Shown: positions 45,245 to 58,117, numbered from the stretch's first letter. The stretch: DNA of 64,000 nt from Zanthoxylum bungeanum (GCA_019454045.1 SKCR01032775.1:62001-126000), one strand, 5' to 3'. A program made the numbers and translations. The notes: generated by a model not told the origin, from the letters alone.

Positions 45245-46740
45245 GATGAGGCATTATTGTCATCAGTCTTAGCATAACCTAGACCTCTCTTGTCACCAGA
45301 GGGCACACCTAGTCCTATCATATGATCAATCTTTTGGGACCCACACGAGAAGGTAGACAATTTAGACTGAGTCTGTTCAAGTTCTCTTTCTAACATCTTG
45401 ATCCTAGCTTCCAGACCCTTTGTTTCTTTCTTTGAGATCAGCAACAATAATCTGATTCTTTTCAAGTTTGAATTGTGCCTCATTTCTTTCGAGTTCAGTC
45501 TCTCTGAGTTGTTTGGTTATTTCATCATTTGACTGTTTGATGCTCAAACTTTCATTGAACAATTCAGTAAAAGCGGTATGAATATCGTCCTCATCTTCAG
45601 AGTCACTTGGCTCAAAACACTCAGATCTTTCCAACTTTTCGTTGACAGCTCCTTCTTCTTCTAGGCCATCCACACTACAGGTAAAAGCCATGTGAGAGAA
45701 ATTTCTTTCTGATTCTGAGTCATCAGAACATTTCTCATCTCCTTCTTCATCATCAGATAGAGACACATCCATGGCTTTCTTTCCTTTCGATTTCAGGAAA
45801 GTGGGACATTCAGCACGAATGTGACCAAAACCTTGACACTCATGACACCTAATAGATTGAGATTTCTTATCATTTTCTTCTCTATTATCTTTCCTACCTG
45901 TCCTATACCGATTGTTATTGTCTCTAGGTTTCTCAGTCCACCGCTTATCAGGATTATTGTCATTTTTCTTAGGGTTCAAGAATTTCTTAAACCTTTTCAC
46001 AAACATGACCATGTCAGCATCTGAAAGGGATGAAACTTTGTCATCATCAGATTCTTCACGTTTTCACTTTCACAGATTTCATGGCTATATTTTTGGTCTT
46101 TCTAAAAACTGGAAGTTTACTCTCATAGATTTGAAGATTACCTACATGGTCATCTAGTTTCAGCTTATCCACGTCTTTGCTCTTCTCTATAGCAGTGATC
46201 TTAGGAAGAAATTTTTCAGGGAGAGATCTAAGAATTTTCTAACAATACGACTGGTGGGAATAATTTTCTCCTAAGTTAAAACTAGAGTTGACTATGTCAT
46301 TTATTTCAGCATAAAATTCATCAAAGGTTTCATCCTCTTTCATCCTAGCCATTTCAAACCTAGTGGCTAGATCTTGTAATCTATTGTTCCTGACGGACGA
46401 TTGTACCTTCGTGAACAGTTGCCAAAATGTCACAAGCATCCTTAGCAACTTCACACATAGAAACCCTTCTAAATTCAAACGTACAAATAGCGCCATGTAT
46501 AGCATTGAGTGCTTTACTATTCCTATTGCACTCCTCAACTCATCCTTGGACCAAGAGAGTTTGTCTTTTAGAGAGGTAACTCCTTCTACAGAACAACCGG
46601 GGGTTCCATCCCTACTCCACCGACATCCAAACTCTATCGTCTAGGGACTTTAGGAATCCCTTCATACGAACTTTCCAATGGGAATATTCAGTCTCATCAA
46701 AGAGTGCGGGGCAGTTCAAAGGTTGACTTCTTTCTATTAG
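45245..46740 (-). pseudogene. Broken gag of the deleted element
   Basis: Frames on the minus strand encode RNNRLQDLATRFEMARM and DETFDEFYAEINDIVN (46.3 kb), a CCHC knuckle CHECQGFGHIRAEC (about 45.8 kb), an acidic tail, and a coiled coil followed by VPSGDKRGLGY (45.3 kb), a phrase common in plant copia polyproteins. The start codon expected by comparison with the + strand copy reads ATA at about 46735, and several frame changes are present (for example near 46.25 and 46.05 kb). Confidence 0.82.
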
Positions 46741-46779
46741 GAAAAGGGTCAATAATCGATGTCAGGCTCTGATACCAAT

Positions 46780-47867
46780 TGAAAATACCAAAGTTCTGAC
46801 CCACACACCTAGGGGGGGAATAGGTGTAACAAGCACTAATTAAAAAATTACTACACTATTCAAAACACGTTTCGAATATAGTGAAAGCAATGGAAGGACA
46901 ATCACCACAATATAAACAAATCATTTAAATAATAAATCCAACATCACAAAAGTAAGATGCTTCAAGAATAAAAGGAGACAAGAGATTTGTTTACGAAGTG
47001 GAAAACTCGTGAGAGTAAAAAAACCACTCCGGGTATAGGCTACCACCCAAATCCACTATATAAGAGAAAAACTTACAGAGATGATGAAAAGACCTAGAGC
47101 AACAACTTTGCCGACTCTAATCCCACAATTGTAATCACCCAAGGAACTCCTCGAGCATGCACCAAGCAACTTCCTTCAAACCTTCTGAAGCCTCAATGGA
47201 TTCAATCTCACAGGTAGTTATGTGTATATGGTGTGATGTGAAAAAACAAGAAAATCACTCAAGAAATAAGATATAATCTTAAGGAGAGATTTTTAAAATA
47301 AAGGGAAGACAAAGGCAAGGGCTCTAAGGTAATGTGTTTTCTTCCCCAGGAAATTGGGGGCCTAAGCATTCTTTTTATAGGTAGGGCTTAGAAGAGGCAC
47401 ATTAGGTTAAAAAGGGCGCATCATAAAAACAGAAAATGCGCTATCCGTTCGAACGCACGAAGAACGTGATTCGAACGCGGGTGTGAAAAAACTGCAAAGG
47501 CCGTTCGAACGAAATGGAAACGAAACTCAAATGGGAGCTCTCTGGAATGACAGTGTTCGAACCCCAAAGGAACGGGAATCGAACGACTGCTCACTGAAAT
47601 GCTCTCGTTCGAACCCAAATTAGAACGGGACACTAACGCAACCCGTTCGAACTATTTAACGAACCCAACACTAACTCCAATGTTCGAACCTGTTGACCAA
47701 CGCAGCAATAACACATATGTTCGAACTAGAGGAAGAACGCAGCACCAACGGAAATCAGAAGCACAGCAGTCAAAACCAGTCCAATTGCACACCAATCTTC
47801 ACGACAGATTACAACTCAACTGAACTTGTTTTGTCACGGATATAAGCCAATAAAACTGGAACTAGCA
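46780..47867 (-). repeat. 5' LTR (minus strand) of the deleted element
   Basis: TTCGAA occurs at 47720, 47683, 47646, 47608, 47556, 47504, 47470 and 47448. Reading on the minus strand, the spacings 38, 52, 52 repeat those of the other element's LTR. A CTATAAAAAGAA TATA-like box lies at about 47380-47369. Confidence 0.9.
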
Positions 47868-47872
47868 AAAGT

Positions 47873-48529
47873 CATTGTACTTTGGTAACATTCACTAGCT
47901 TTATAAAACGAGTTCTGTTTTTCTCGTCAGTTTCGCATAAATTACAACTAACTAACAAATTTATTTGATACATGCAGCAAGGATTGTAAAGACGTGGAAT
48001 AGCACCGAGTCACCAGCAAGAAACACAGCCTGTGATGAACTGTAATATTTTGGTATAATATCTAGCTGTCGGGCTCTATGTTAATGATGACAATCAATGA
48101 TCAGATGGAATCAAATACCATCCAACTTTGATTTAATGATCAGATCATTATTATATATATGTGCCACCTAATCCTTCATCAAAAGTTAGATGGGCATTTT
48201 TGTCCAAAACTTCAAGAAAAATAGAGACAAAACACAAAATAGCGAAAAAGGTATTTCTACAACTAATCTACAAACATTATAGATGGTATTTAGTCTTCAA
48301 CATTGTTATCTTCCATAGAGATTACTTTCCACAATCACCCTAGTACTAAAAAGTTTGATCAATATTAGAAATACTTCTCACCATGAGAAAAGTAAGAAGC
48401 AGGATAACAGTTATAATTAACACACAGCCATAGCTACCGTTAAAACGGTTAGTGAGATTACAAACCATTTAGAAAGTAAATGAGGTGGAGTCATCATCAG
48501 TGGTTACCATCTTCAAAAAGTAGTTGAGT
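47873..48529. other. Intergenic and 3' UTR of the FRIGIDA-like gene
   Basis: No gene seen; mostly A+T-rich unique sequence, with the last roughly 100-200 bp probably 3' UTR. Confidence 0.5.
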
Positions 48530-51500
48530 CTATCGGTAGTAAGCCTGCTGATAAGCTGGTGCCAAACCGCTACCATAGCCCCCGTATGCAGGGTAGTTCA
48601 TGGGAGCTCCAGCATACGATCTAGCAAGGGGAGGAGGGGCTGCTTCTGGAGAGTACACATAGGGAGGGCTCCCGTTGCCATACACTGCAGGTGGAGATGG
48701 GTATGCTGTGACCCCAGCAGGGTACTGTGTGTGTGAGGGAGACCTGACAAATGTTGGAGGTGCCGGGAAAGATGAGACATATGCATTGGTCAAACGGCCT
48801 GCCTTGGCTGGAGGCATTGGACCACCATTGCTAGCACGTGTACGCTTGGTCGCAGGGACTGCAGCTGGCTTCCTCTTCTCAGTCTTTGCCTTCTCTAGCT
48901 GCTCAAGACGCTTCTTGAGGTTTTCTGAAGGGAAATCGGCTTCAAGTTTGTAGTCTTCAATGCACTTGATGACGGCCCTGAGAGCTGACTGCTCTTTGCG
49001 TGCAGCAAGGTTCTGCAAATTTATGTGAAGAAAAACCAAAAGTTAGTTGAAAGCATAGACTTATAATTTTAGGCGTAACTCACTGTGGGAGAAAGTACTA
49101 AGTTACCCACTTCTAGGGCCTCCACCTTCCACAATTAATCATAAAAGAGCTTCTACATAAGTGAAAACATTGGCAGTTTATCATATTATCAATAATGTAT
49201 TGATGAAAGAGGAATACAATGCCTCATTTAAGCATTCAAAGCTAACTTGGCGACTGAACGCAAATAAAATAAACCGAAGCTCTTATGCAAGACTTCACTG
49301 AACAGCAGGTAGTATAGTTGGCACATAAAAAACACAAAGGGAAAAAATGCTTAAAATGACGACCCTTTCATCTATGACAAATCAGCTTTATCATATCAAA
49401 TAAACAACTAATTATTTGGCTATTCCTAGAGAAATGACTTGTAATTAAAAGAATCGACCCACTAATCTGGAAGAACGAAACCACAAGTTAACTAGAACCT
49501 GTCAACCTGACATTCAGAAAGAGGAGAAAATCCACTTCCATATATTCAAAATAACACCTCGATTATGTGAATCAAATAAAGCTTCAAGAAGAGCAAGTGA
49601 AAAGATGTACCGCAGCTCGGCCAGCATTATTGGGGTCCTCCAAAATAGATGCAGCAGCCTTCTTAGCATCCTTCAGAAAAGCTTTAAGCAGAGGAACAGA
49701 GGGAAATTTGTCCACAAGGCCAACTTCATAAGTAAAATGCACCGCATCAAGCTGTTGTCCCTTGCTGATTAATTCTTCTATCATCTCTGTACATATCAAG
49801 TAGCAAGAAAAAAAGCATTAGCAGCTAAACGATATCATTTCCAATGACAATAAATGGCTAATATCGAATATACTTATAGAAAACACTGACTACTGCTCTT
49901 TATTGTAATGAAATTCTCTTTAAGAGATATTCCTCAAGTATCTCATAAACTAATTATGAATATTTAACTATTACAGTAAAAAAAAGTATGCACATATGCT
50001 AGCAGAACTATATAGTCTCGACTCATAATTATCGAACGCCCTAAACATCTAGTGATATTAGTGTACAACAAAAGCTTAGATTTGTTCATGGAACAAGCAA
50101 AATGTCTTAAAAGTTACAAATTTCACTAGCATATTATCTCCACAAAATGCACCCTCCAGTATCCAAGATAAAGAAAAGCTCCCAAAAGTATGATATGTAC
50201 TAATTCCCGACTTGCATTGCAGGAAACAACTAACAAGAAAACACCCATAATCAATTACTGACTGCATATCAAAAGCAGCATGCCAAAACATATAAGCTAA
50301 TGTAATCAGCTGACACCATAATTGCAAAATATACAGAGACAACGCTAGACCCAGTAACTCGCCATCCTCTGTCTCAACACAAATTTTTCTCATCTCCAAA
50401 AGCAAACAACATATGCAGCGACATTTTTCAGAAACCTAATTGTGCCAAAACTCAATATCCCTTAAAAATTAACTCATCCATTGATAAGTTATCTTGAAGA
50501 CACATCATCCATGTGAATTTCCCACAAATTACGTTATACAAAATTCTTAACATATAAAATCCATTAGTGACTAACGAATTCTACTTAAATAAAACCCTGT
50601 CATCTCATCACTCTAATTCATTGGTTTTCTTTATAGAAGCTGAATAAATAGAATATAACCAACATACCAGGCATCTTATCACCCAAACCAAGGGAAACAG
50701 CAAGCTTAGGCATCTGCTTCCGCCACGCAGAACCCACGACAAGCTTCCTATACAAGTCCACATCCTCGTCCTCAACAATCCCAAACGTCACCAAATACTG
50801 CAAGAACGTATGCACATCCGGGGTCTTCACGTTCTCAATCCCTCCTCTCTCCTCCAAACTCGCCTTCCACGTCTCCGCAATCTCCACCGCCTTCTCCTTC
50901 ACACTGGGCGTCACCAACATCCTCATTTTCCCAATCACCGGATCCACCACCACCGGTATCAAACTCTCCAACACCAACACACACGCCCACCCCAAATCAT
51001 TCCCGCTCTTCTCCCTCCTCATATCCACCGGAAACACCTCCGATATCGCCTCCATAACAAACTTAGCAGGATCCACGCATTCAGTTAACGCCGCCGGCAA
51101 CACATTCCTCAGCTCCTCAATTTCCTTCTTTTTAGTTATAACAAACTTCCAGAACTCCCTCGCCTCCATTTTCGAACAAAAACCAATCAAAATCATCAAC
51201 AACGCTTCTCCATCATCCACTTCGCCGTCACCGAGCTCTTGACCCTTCGAGAGAGAATTGAGCACCGCCTCGGTCCGGTCATCGAGTTTCTCCATTTCGA
51301 TCTCGACGCTGCCGTCGATTGTCACCTCGCGCTTCTTCAGAACATCCAACGACGCTTTTGTTTGAGTGTCTAGGGTTTGGATTTTGTGCTTGAGCGCAGC
51401 TGATTTCTTCTGGAGGTTTTGTTCGAGATAAGTGAAGTGATCGGAAAGCTCTTTCCAGAGAAGAGTGCAGCTGGTCATCAACGAGGTTTGACGCTGGAAC

Positions 51501-51559
51501 TCGTCGAAACTCGGCGGAGTCAACTCACTCAGCTCGCCTGGATCGGGGATCGACCCCAT
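48530..51559 (-). CDS. FRIGIDA-like protein (FRL4-type)
   Basis: Three exons, 51559-50668, 49786-49611 and 49012-48530, joined by GT-AG introns of 881 and 598 nt, give 516 residues. An N-terminal coiled coil (about 40-75) precedes the Frigida domain (about 90-390: ALLMILIGFCSKMEAREFWKF, ITKKKEIEELRNVLPAAL, KFVMEAISEVFP, LGWACVLVLESLIPVV). A helical segment (QSALRAVIKCIEDYKLEADFP) follows, then ATKRTRAS (likely nuclear signal) and a Pro/Tyr/Ala-rich low-complexity tail. FRIGIDA proteins scaffold a transcription complex that raises FLC expression; FRL4-type members are less understood, and roles in flowering are not certain. The recalled Arabidopsis counterparts At3g22440 and At4g14900 fit the synteny. 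A second in-frame ATG is 27 codons downstream; the first matches family N-termini (FDEFQRQTSLM). Confidence 0.93.
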
Positions 51560-52776
51560 GGTGTTGAGTTAAGTTTGATACTCGTGGTGGTGAGTTCAGT
51601 AAGCCGAGTTAAAAGAACAACAAAGGAAGTAAAGTATTTTTGATTTTGAAACTAAACCCTAAAGAATGAAAAAGAGAAACAATGAGCGAGGATGAATGAT
51701 TTATGATGAGAGTAGAGTAGAGTAGAGTAGAAAACAAAAACAGGTTGCTGACGTGGACGGTTGTTGGAACTACACGTTTGAAGGCGACTGTAAAGGATGT
51801 GGTCCGGATGGAATCTAGAATGCGCTAAGGTGCGCAGGAGAGGAGACGGACTAACGTGCGCGAGGAGGGTGAGGGGGTGCGTAGGATAAGGGAGGGTAAA
51901 GGTGGGGTTGATGATGATGTAAGAGATAAGGGAGTGTTTGGATGGAGTGAAATTTGCTTTTTTCCCGGAAACCGAAGTGAGATCGGGAAAAGTAAAGAGT
52001 TGGGTGTGGGGTGGGCCAGGCCCACTGTGACCACCACATGGGAAGAGTCAGATAAAGTGAAGACATTATAAAATAATATACACGAAAAATAAAAATAAAA
52101 TTGAAAAGATGTTTAGTTAATTGAATGGTACTGTAATGTACAGAAATATGATGAAGACTGACGAACAGTGAAATGGATCAGGCATGCGCAACCATTTATG
52201 GGTTAAAAAGCAAAGATCTAAATAAAAAAAAGATGGTGTAAAATTTAGGATCTCATCGGATTCGAATTCAGAAAATATGTTTCTTATAAGAGTACGAGAC
52301 AACAATAAATTTTATATGTTCCGTTTAAACCGGATAATTTAATTACGGGATTTTTAACAATAAAAAAAAATCTAAATAAATAAAAGTCGAAGAGCATGTG
52401 TACTTGTTTGGTGCGGTACCGTTGTTTTCAACAGATTCTACTGTAAGGTTGACTATTGAATGAATGAGATACACGTGGCATGTTTTCAGCTGTTATATCA
52501 GTAGCCGGCCTACCTATTTTAGGGTTCAAAAGTAATTTACATAAATCTTATCAGGCTTGAATTTTAAATCTTAAATATTATATTTGAGTGTATCATTATA
52601 TTATTAATAAATGATTTCATTGTTCTTTTAAAAAAAAAAGAGCTACGATGATTATTGATCTTAGGTGATGCAGCTATAGATGCTATTTTGATTTGAAAAT
52701 TTATTTATTGGATTTACTTAAATTTATATTTAAGTTAAACTTGTTATGTTCTATATTGCCATATTTGAGTCTCAAG
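51560..52776. other. 5' flank of the FRIGIDA-like gene and intergenic DNA
   Basis: Promoter region on the minus strand includes (AGAGT)n at about 51711-51730. From 52070 the DNA is A+T-rich with no gene. Confidence 0.5.
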
Positions 52777-53788
52777 TAGGGATGGCAGTGGGTAGGGTAT
52801 GGTGCGGGTTTGCCATTACCAAACCCGCACCCGCATATGTAAATGAATTACCAAACTCGCACCATATCCGTTGCGGGTTTTAATTTTCATTACCAAACCC
52901 GCACCGCATATAAAAATAAATTACCAAACCCGCAATGGTACCCAACGGATTTTTTGCGGGTTTTTAAAATATTGAATTATTTTGTGTTCTTAATAATATA
53001 TTTTTTAATTAAATAATTTATTTTTAATTGCTAACTGTAGTTTTCACATTTATTTTCATTTGACATATACAACATGCAATGTATGTATATACAATACATA
53101 GATAATATAATGTATGAAAGACTCGGTACCATATGTTTATTTTTTCATATAACATAATTAAAACGAGTTCTTCCTTTCATGATTATAATGATCTAAGTTT
53201 TCCAACTCAATCGACAATAAGCTAAAAAGTAATCACCAACCTTTGGTCATATTTTTATGCTAAGTGTAATGAAAATGATACTTACAAGACTCAAGTGGTG
53301 TAAGTGTAATGAAGAAGCAGGAAAGCTAATGAAGTTGCAGCAAACACTAGCTTATTTTGCTTCTTTCCCGTTTCTGATCATGTGAACTTAATCAAAATTT
53401 TTGTATTATAATTTTATTAACAAGTGTGATAAAAAAAAAAAAAACAATAATAGTCATGCAAAAAATCTCCAGTTGGGCAGGTTGCGGGTTGCGGCTGAGT
53501 GGAAGTGTGGAACTGTGGATTAATGTTTTAGGTTTAGGTTTTGTTAGTTGTTTTTGTATGAAAGTTTTTTTATATTGTCCTAAAAATATTAATTAATAAA
53601 AAATAATATTGCGGGTATGTGGATACCCGCATTTTTTTCTTAAATACCAAACCCGCACCGCACCCGCAGCGGGTTTTGCTTTAAATTACCAAACCCGCAC
53701 CGCACCCACTAATATATTTACCAAATCCTACCCATTGCGGGCGGGTTTTTGCGGGTTTGCGGGTTTGTGGGTAAAATTACCATCCCTA
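52777..53788. mobile_element. hAT-type element with CGGGTTTGGTAATT arrays, exact 8-bp TSD
   Basis: Ends TAGGGATGGCAG... and ...ATTACCATCCCTA; exact duplication GTCTCAAG at 52769-52776 and 53789-53796. The outer 200 bp on each side is built from ACCAAACCCGCACCGCA-type words; the middle (about 52970-53600) is unique A+T-rich DNA without a coding frame. 1012 bp. Confidence 0.9.
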
Positions 53789-53796
53789 GTCTCAAG

Positions 53797-55084
53797 TTGA
53801 GCCCCAACTTTTAAAAAATATTAAGTAATTTTACTTGATAATGAAATATTTAAAATGACACTTAAGCAATAACAACTTAAATAAAAGTAAGTCGAAGTGA
53901 CTGAATATTTATATATTTGTGATGATGTTAATGAATGATTTCGTTAATTTTCATATTTGAGTCTAATTAGAAAAATAACGAATTAACGAAAACTAAATTC
54001 TAAATATGGAAAGGGTTCGTTACTCAAAAAAAACATTTCGTACCACCTTACAGGATCTTACAAGTTAAAACTAACTAACTAGTATCCGACAACTTTGTAT
54101 TCCAATACATTTGTATATTATTTTTATCGTATTTATATTCCTAGTAATATTATAGCTATATACCGACAATAATGTTTTTAAAATCTGACACGTAGATATT
54201 CGGGAATAATTGGAAAGTGGGGCCTGGAGGAACTATGACACGTAAATAAATAGACCCCACTTTAATGTGTTGATAACATAGGGTGGTAGGAGGGGATTAG
54301 AAAACTGAATCATCCAAATTTGTTAATGCTTATCTTAGTTTGAAGTTTGAATCATCAACACAATTTCAAAATAGGCAATCATTTCAATTTTTTTTTTTTT
54401 TTTTTTGAAATCGTTGGAACCCCGCCACCAAACCACCCGTTCTGGGCCGCGGTGCAGGTAAAACCCCCGGCTGCCTCAGGCTCTTACAAAAAGTTGCACC
54501 CCCTGGATTCGAACCCATAACCTCAATATGAAATTCTGGACCATTCACCGCGGCGCAATCATTTCAATGCATGTATAATTTGACACACAAACAAAAGTGT
54601 AGTTGAAACTAAACCTCAAAAAATAGAAATATTTTTCTAAGTGTTGATAATTGGGTCCACATTAGGCCATAATAATTGAGTGGATGTAAAGATATATAAA
54701 CGAGTAGAGAGATTTTCTTGGGTATTTAAATAAGTCATAAATTGGCAAATAGGTTGGTGCCAAATTGGCAAATTCATGCCACAAGCAAAAACAAAATCAA
54801 CAAGGGGTCTAACTCACCGAGTGATAACGTATGCTTCACTCATAGTAGCAGCCGACACTTCTGCTCTCTCTAATTAACAACTTAATCAAGAATTTTATTC
54901 TAAATGTTGGGTTTTTTTTTTTGGCCTTCTGATAAAATATATTTATAACAATCGACTGTTAAGATTAAAATTTTAATCACATTATATATTCATATTTAAT
55001 AATTATCAATCATAATTTAATATTTTTTAAAAAAAAAACTTAACACCGAATCCAAATCCCTTAATCAAACTATAACCTCAAATG
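53797..55084. other. Intergenic, AT-rich, with one SINE
   Basis: No gene. The SINE at 54389-54554 is described separately; other sequence is A+T-rich and unassigned. Confidence 0.5.
54389..54554 (-). mobile_element. 5'-truncated SINE with 14-bp target-site duplication
   Basis: GCAATCATTTCAAT flanks it exactly at 54375-54388 and 54555-54568. Closely matches 13290-13476 (GGCCGCGGTGCAGGT, CCCCCGGCTGCCTCAGGC, GGATTCGAACCC), but the 5' head upstream of the A box is missing and replaced by CCGCGG. Poly-T at 54389-54407. Confidence 0.92.
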
Positions 55085-55929
55085 TTCCATATTTGACTTA
55101 ACAAGAATGATATGTGTACGCACGTTCATCACGAATCATATTCCAGAATGGTGTGTTTCATTAAAATTAATACACCTGATTTTATGTTATCATTGTAACC
55201 AAACAAGACCAATTTATTTTAAACCAGCAACCAAATGAAGCAATCCCTAAAACCAGCATATCTTTCCAGCCCCAAATTTTAGAAAGTGATGGGTTAGGGA
55301 TTGCTTCAAAGAGTTCAAAATTGAAAATTCATGGCTTCCAGCAACAACTAGAAGTGCGAATCTCAAGCTTCGTTCACTCATCTCACCAACCATACTTTAG
55401 TTCAAATGCTCACCACCATCACCAAATTTCCCAAATCGCTTCGTTCACCATCACAAAGTGTTGCATGTAAGCTTCTGTCATTATGCCTGTGAAAATGAAT
55501 ATATATTGTTTGTTGTTAGCTTGAAATAATGGAAGGTTGCAGCTTTGATTCAGTGCTACTTTTATTGCTTTGATGAAAATGAATATATAGTGTTTGCTGT
55601 TAGCTTGAAAATACGGTTGTGCTTAAATAGTGTAATTAAGTTAAATAGTGGGTGAAATGATTCCAGACTTTATTTTGCTACTAAGGATTCCACAGTCATT
55701 TTTGGACATGAAAGTTTGATTAAAATGTGTTGATTTTCTTTTTTCAACACCATTCTAGACTTCATTTTGTGTGTCCTGATGTTGATATTCTATGTATATA
55801 TTATTTGATACAGGCTTCATCTATAATTAGGGGTTGACCGAAAATGAAGAATTTAGAAATAGAAACTGAAATTGAGGAGGATGATGATATAGATGTCCAT
55901 ATTAATGAAACTGATGATAATGACGATGA
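55085..55929 (+). repeat. Left terminal inverted repeat of the MULE
   Basis: Contains GGTGTGTTTCATTAAAATTAAT, the TTAGGGATTGCTTC segment, a likely leader intron with acceptor GATACAG at about 55808-55814, and the transposase ATG at 55844. Confidence 0.85.
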
Positions 55930-58117
55930 TGAACCAAAGACGGATATGATTTTTGATAATGCTAATGATATGTTTAGTTATTACAAAGAATATGGTAAAC
56001 GAAAGGGGTTTCCAGTAGTGCGAAGAAGTAGTAGAAAATGGGGTGATGAGAATGTTAGATATGTGACATTTGCTTGTAGGAGAAACGGCTTGTCAAAAAT
56101 GAAATCGAGTAATATTTTAAAGCCCCAACCAAATTCAAAATTGGTTGCAATGCTAAAATTTGTGGATGTGTAGATGAAGTTGGAAAATGGAGGGTTCGAA
56201 CTTTAGTTCTTGAGCACAACCATGAATTATTATCTCCATCGAAGTCTAAGTATTTCAGATGTAACCGTAGCATCAATATACATGCAAAAAGGAAACTTGA
56301 GATAAATGATAGAGCTGGAATTAGAGTTTCCCAAAGTAGTAATGCTCTTGTTATTGAGGCTGGTGGGCATGATAATGTTACATTTACGGCAAGAGATTGC
56401 AGAAATCATGTTGACAAGCAAAGAAGATTACGACTTGGTGAAGGAGATGCTGCAGCTTTACAAAACTATTTGATGAAAATGCAAGCAGAAGACCATATGT
56501 TTTACTTTAGCTTGAACTTAGATGATGAAGGTCGATTAAAAAATATATTTTGGGCTGATCCGAGGAGTAGGGCCGGCTATAAATCTTTTGGTGATGTTGT
56601 TACATTTGACACCACATATCTAACAAATAAGTATGACATGACATTCGCTCCATTTGTAGGAGTTAATCATCATGGTCATTCTATATTGTTAGGATGTTGA
56701 TTGATATCACATGAGGATACTGAAACGTTTACATGGTTATTTAGGACATGGCTATCTTGCATGTCTAATGTGGCACCTATTGGAATTATTACTGACCAAG
56801 ATAGGGCAATGAAAAAAACAATAGAGATTGTTTTTCCTACTACTCGACATCGATGATGTTTGTGGCATATACTGAAGAAAGTTCCTGAAAAATTAGGATG
56901 CTATAATCAATATTATGCAATCACTCAGTTATTACATTCTGCTGTTTATGATTCACAAACTGTTGCACAATTTGATGAAACTTGGCAGCATATGCTTGTA
57001 CAGTATGATTTGGGCGGTAATGAATGGCTTAGTGGGTTATATCAGGAGAGACATCATTGGGTTCCATGTTTTCTGAAGAACAGTTTTTGGGCAGACATGT
57101 CAACCACTCAACGTAGTGAAAGTATGAATGCCTTCTTTGATGGGTATGTTAACTCAAAAACAACATTGAAATAATTTTTTGAGCAGTATAACCATGCTTT
57201 GCGGAGTAAAGTTGAAAAAGAAGTAAGTGAAGATGTTAAGTCACTTTCACAGCAACTTCCATGTGTAACAGAATATAAGATGGAGCAGCAATTGCAGGAA
57301 GTGTATACCATTTCAAAGTTCAAAGAATTTCAGCAAGAGTTAATTAGAAAGATGTATTGCGAAGTTATCAATTCAGTGGGATCAGAACATGAAGTAAGAG
57401 AAGATGTGAAAGTTGGTGATGAGAAAAAAAAGAACTTTTTTTAAAGTTTAATTTGAAAAAGAGAAAGGGGAAATTAGTTGTAGTTGTTCAAAGTTTCAGT
57501 TTAGAGGAATTCTCTGCCGGCATGCCATTACAACCATGATACGGAATGATGTAGAAGTACTTCCAGATAAATATATCCTTGGAATATGGCGAAAAGATGT
57601 TCGAAGATGCCATAGTAGGGTGAAAATTAGCTATGACATATGGAGTTCCACATATGAACAATTGAGATATGACAAAATATGTGCTAATTTCGCTAAAGTC
57701 GCAGATATGGTTGCATGAGATATTGAACGTTCTAATTATGTGTTAGATTGGATTGAGAATCTGTGGAAAAATATATTCAAACTAAACTTTGATGACAAAA
57801 CATTTGTTAATTATGGAAAAAGTTGTTGTAACACAGTTGGAAGTTCTGAGACTGCAGTGGAAAACATTCGTGATCCTGAAATTACTCGTGGTAAAGGTCG
57901 TCCTCGCAGTCGTAGGATACCATCCATAAAATTTAAGAAATCTAGAAAAAAGAAACATCAGGTTTCAACACATGTTAGTATAATTTTGTTAAGTCAATTG
58001 GTATTAGTAATTTATTTGAAATCTTATATTCATACAAATTGATTAACAGGATGAACATGTGAATGATCAATTACATTCTACTGAAATACCAACAGAAGAT
58101 AGCAACGTGCTCTTGGT
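55844..58117 (+). pseudogene. FHY3/FAR1-like MULE transposase relic
   Basis: Starts with an acidic leader, then a FAR1 DNA-binding domain (DMFSYYKEYGKRKGFPV...VTFACRRNG; frame change near 56130; then LVLEHNHELLSPSKS). The MULE DDE transposase core follows (FWADPRSRAGYKSFGDVVTFDTTYLTNKY, GIITDQDRAMKKTI, LWHILKKVPEKL, STTQRSESMNAFFDGYV). A SWIM zinc finger (CSCSKFQFRGILCRH, about 57480-57525) and a C-terminal basic stretch with an intron (about 57961-58048) complete it. In-frame stops at 56698, 56854 and 57172 and a frame change near 57440 disable it. The hAT insertion at 58118 interrupts the 3' end. FAR1/FHY3 transcription factors derive from such transposases. Confidence 0.88.

Larger units (their letters stand above)
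44510..47867 (-). mobile_element. Internally deleted gag-only LTR retrotransposon, same family as 24275-30031
   Basis: Exact 5-bp duplication AAAGT (44505-44509 and 47868-47872). The minus-strand 5' LTR spans 47867-46780 (starts TGCTAGTTCC, ends ATTTTCA), followed by primer-binding site TGGTATCAGAGC (46777-46766) and a broken gag. The gag coding then joins directly to the middle of the 3' LTR at about 45244, so one deletion removed the 3' interior with all polypurine tracts and roughly 340 bp of the 3' LTR. The element lies between the L18-like and FRIGIDA-like genes. Confidence 0.9.
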
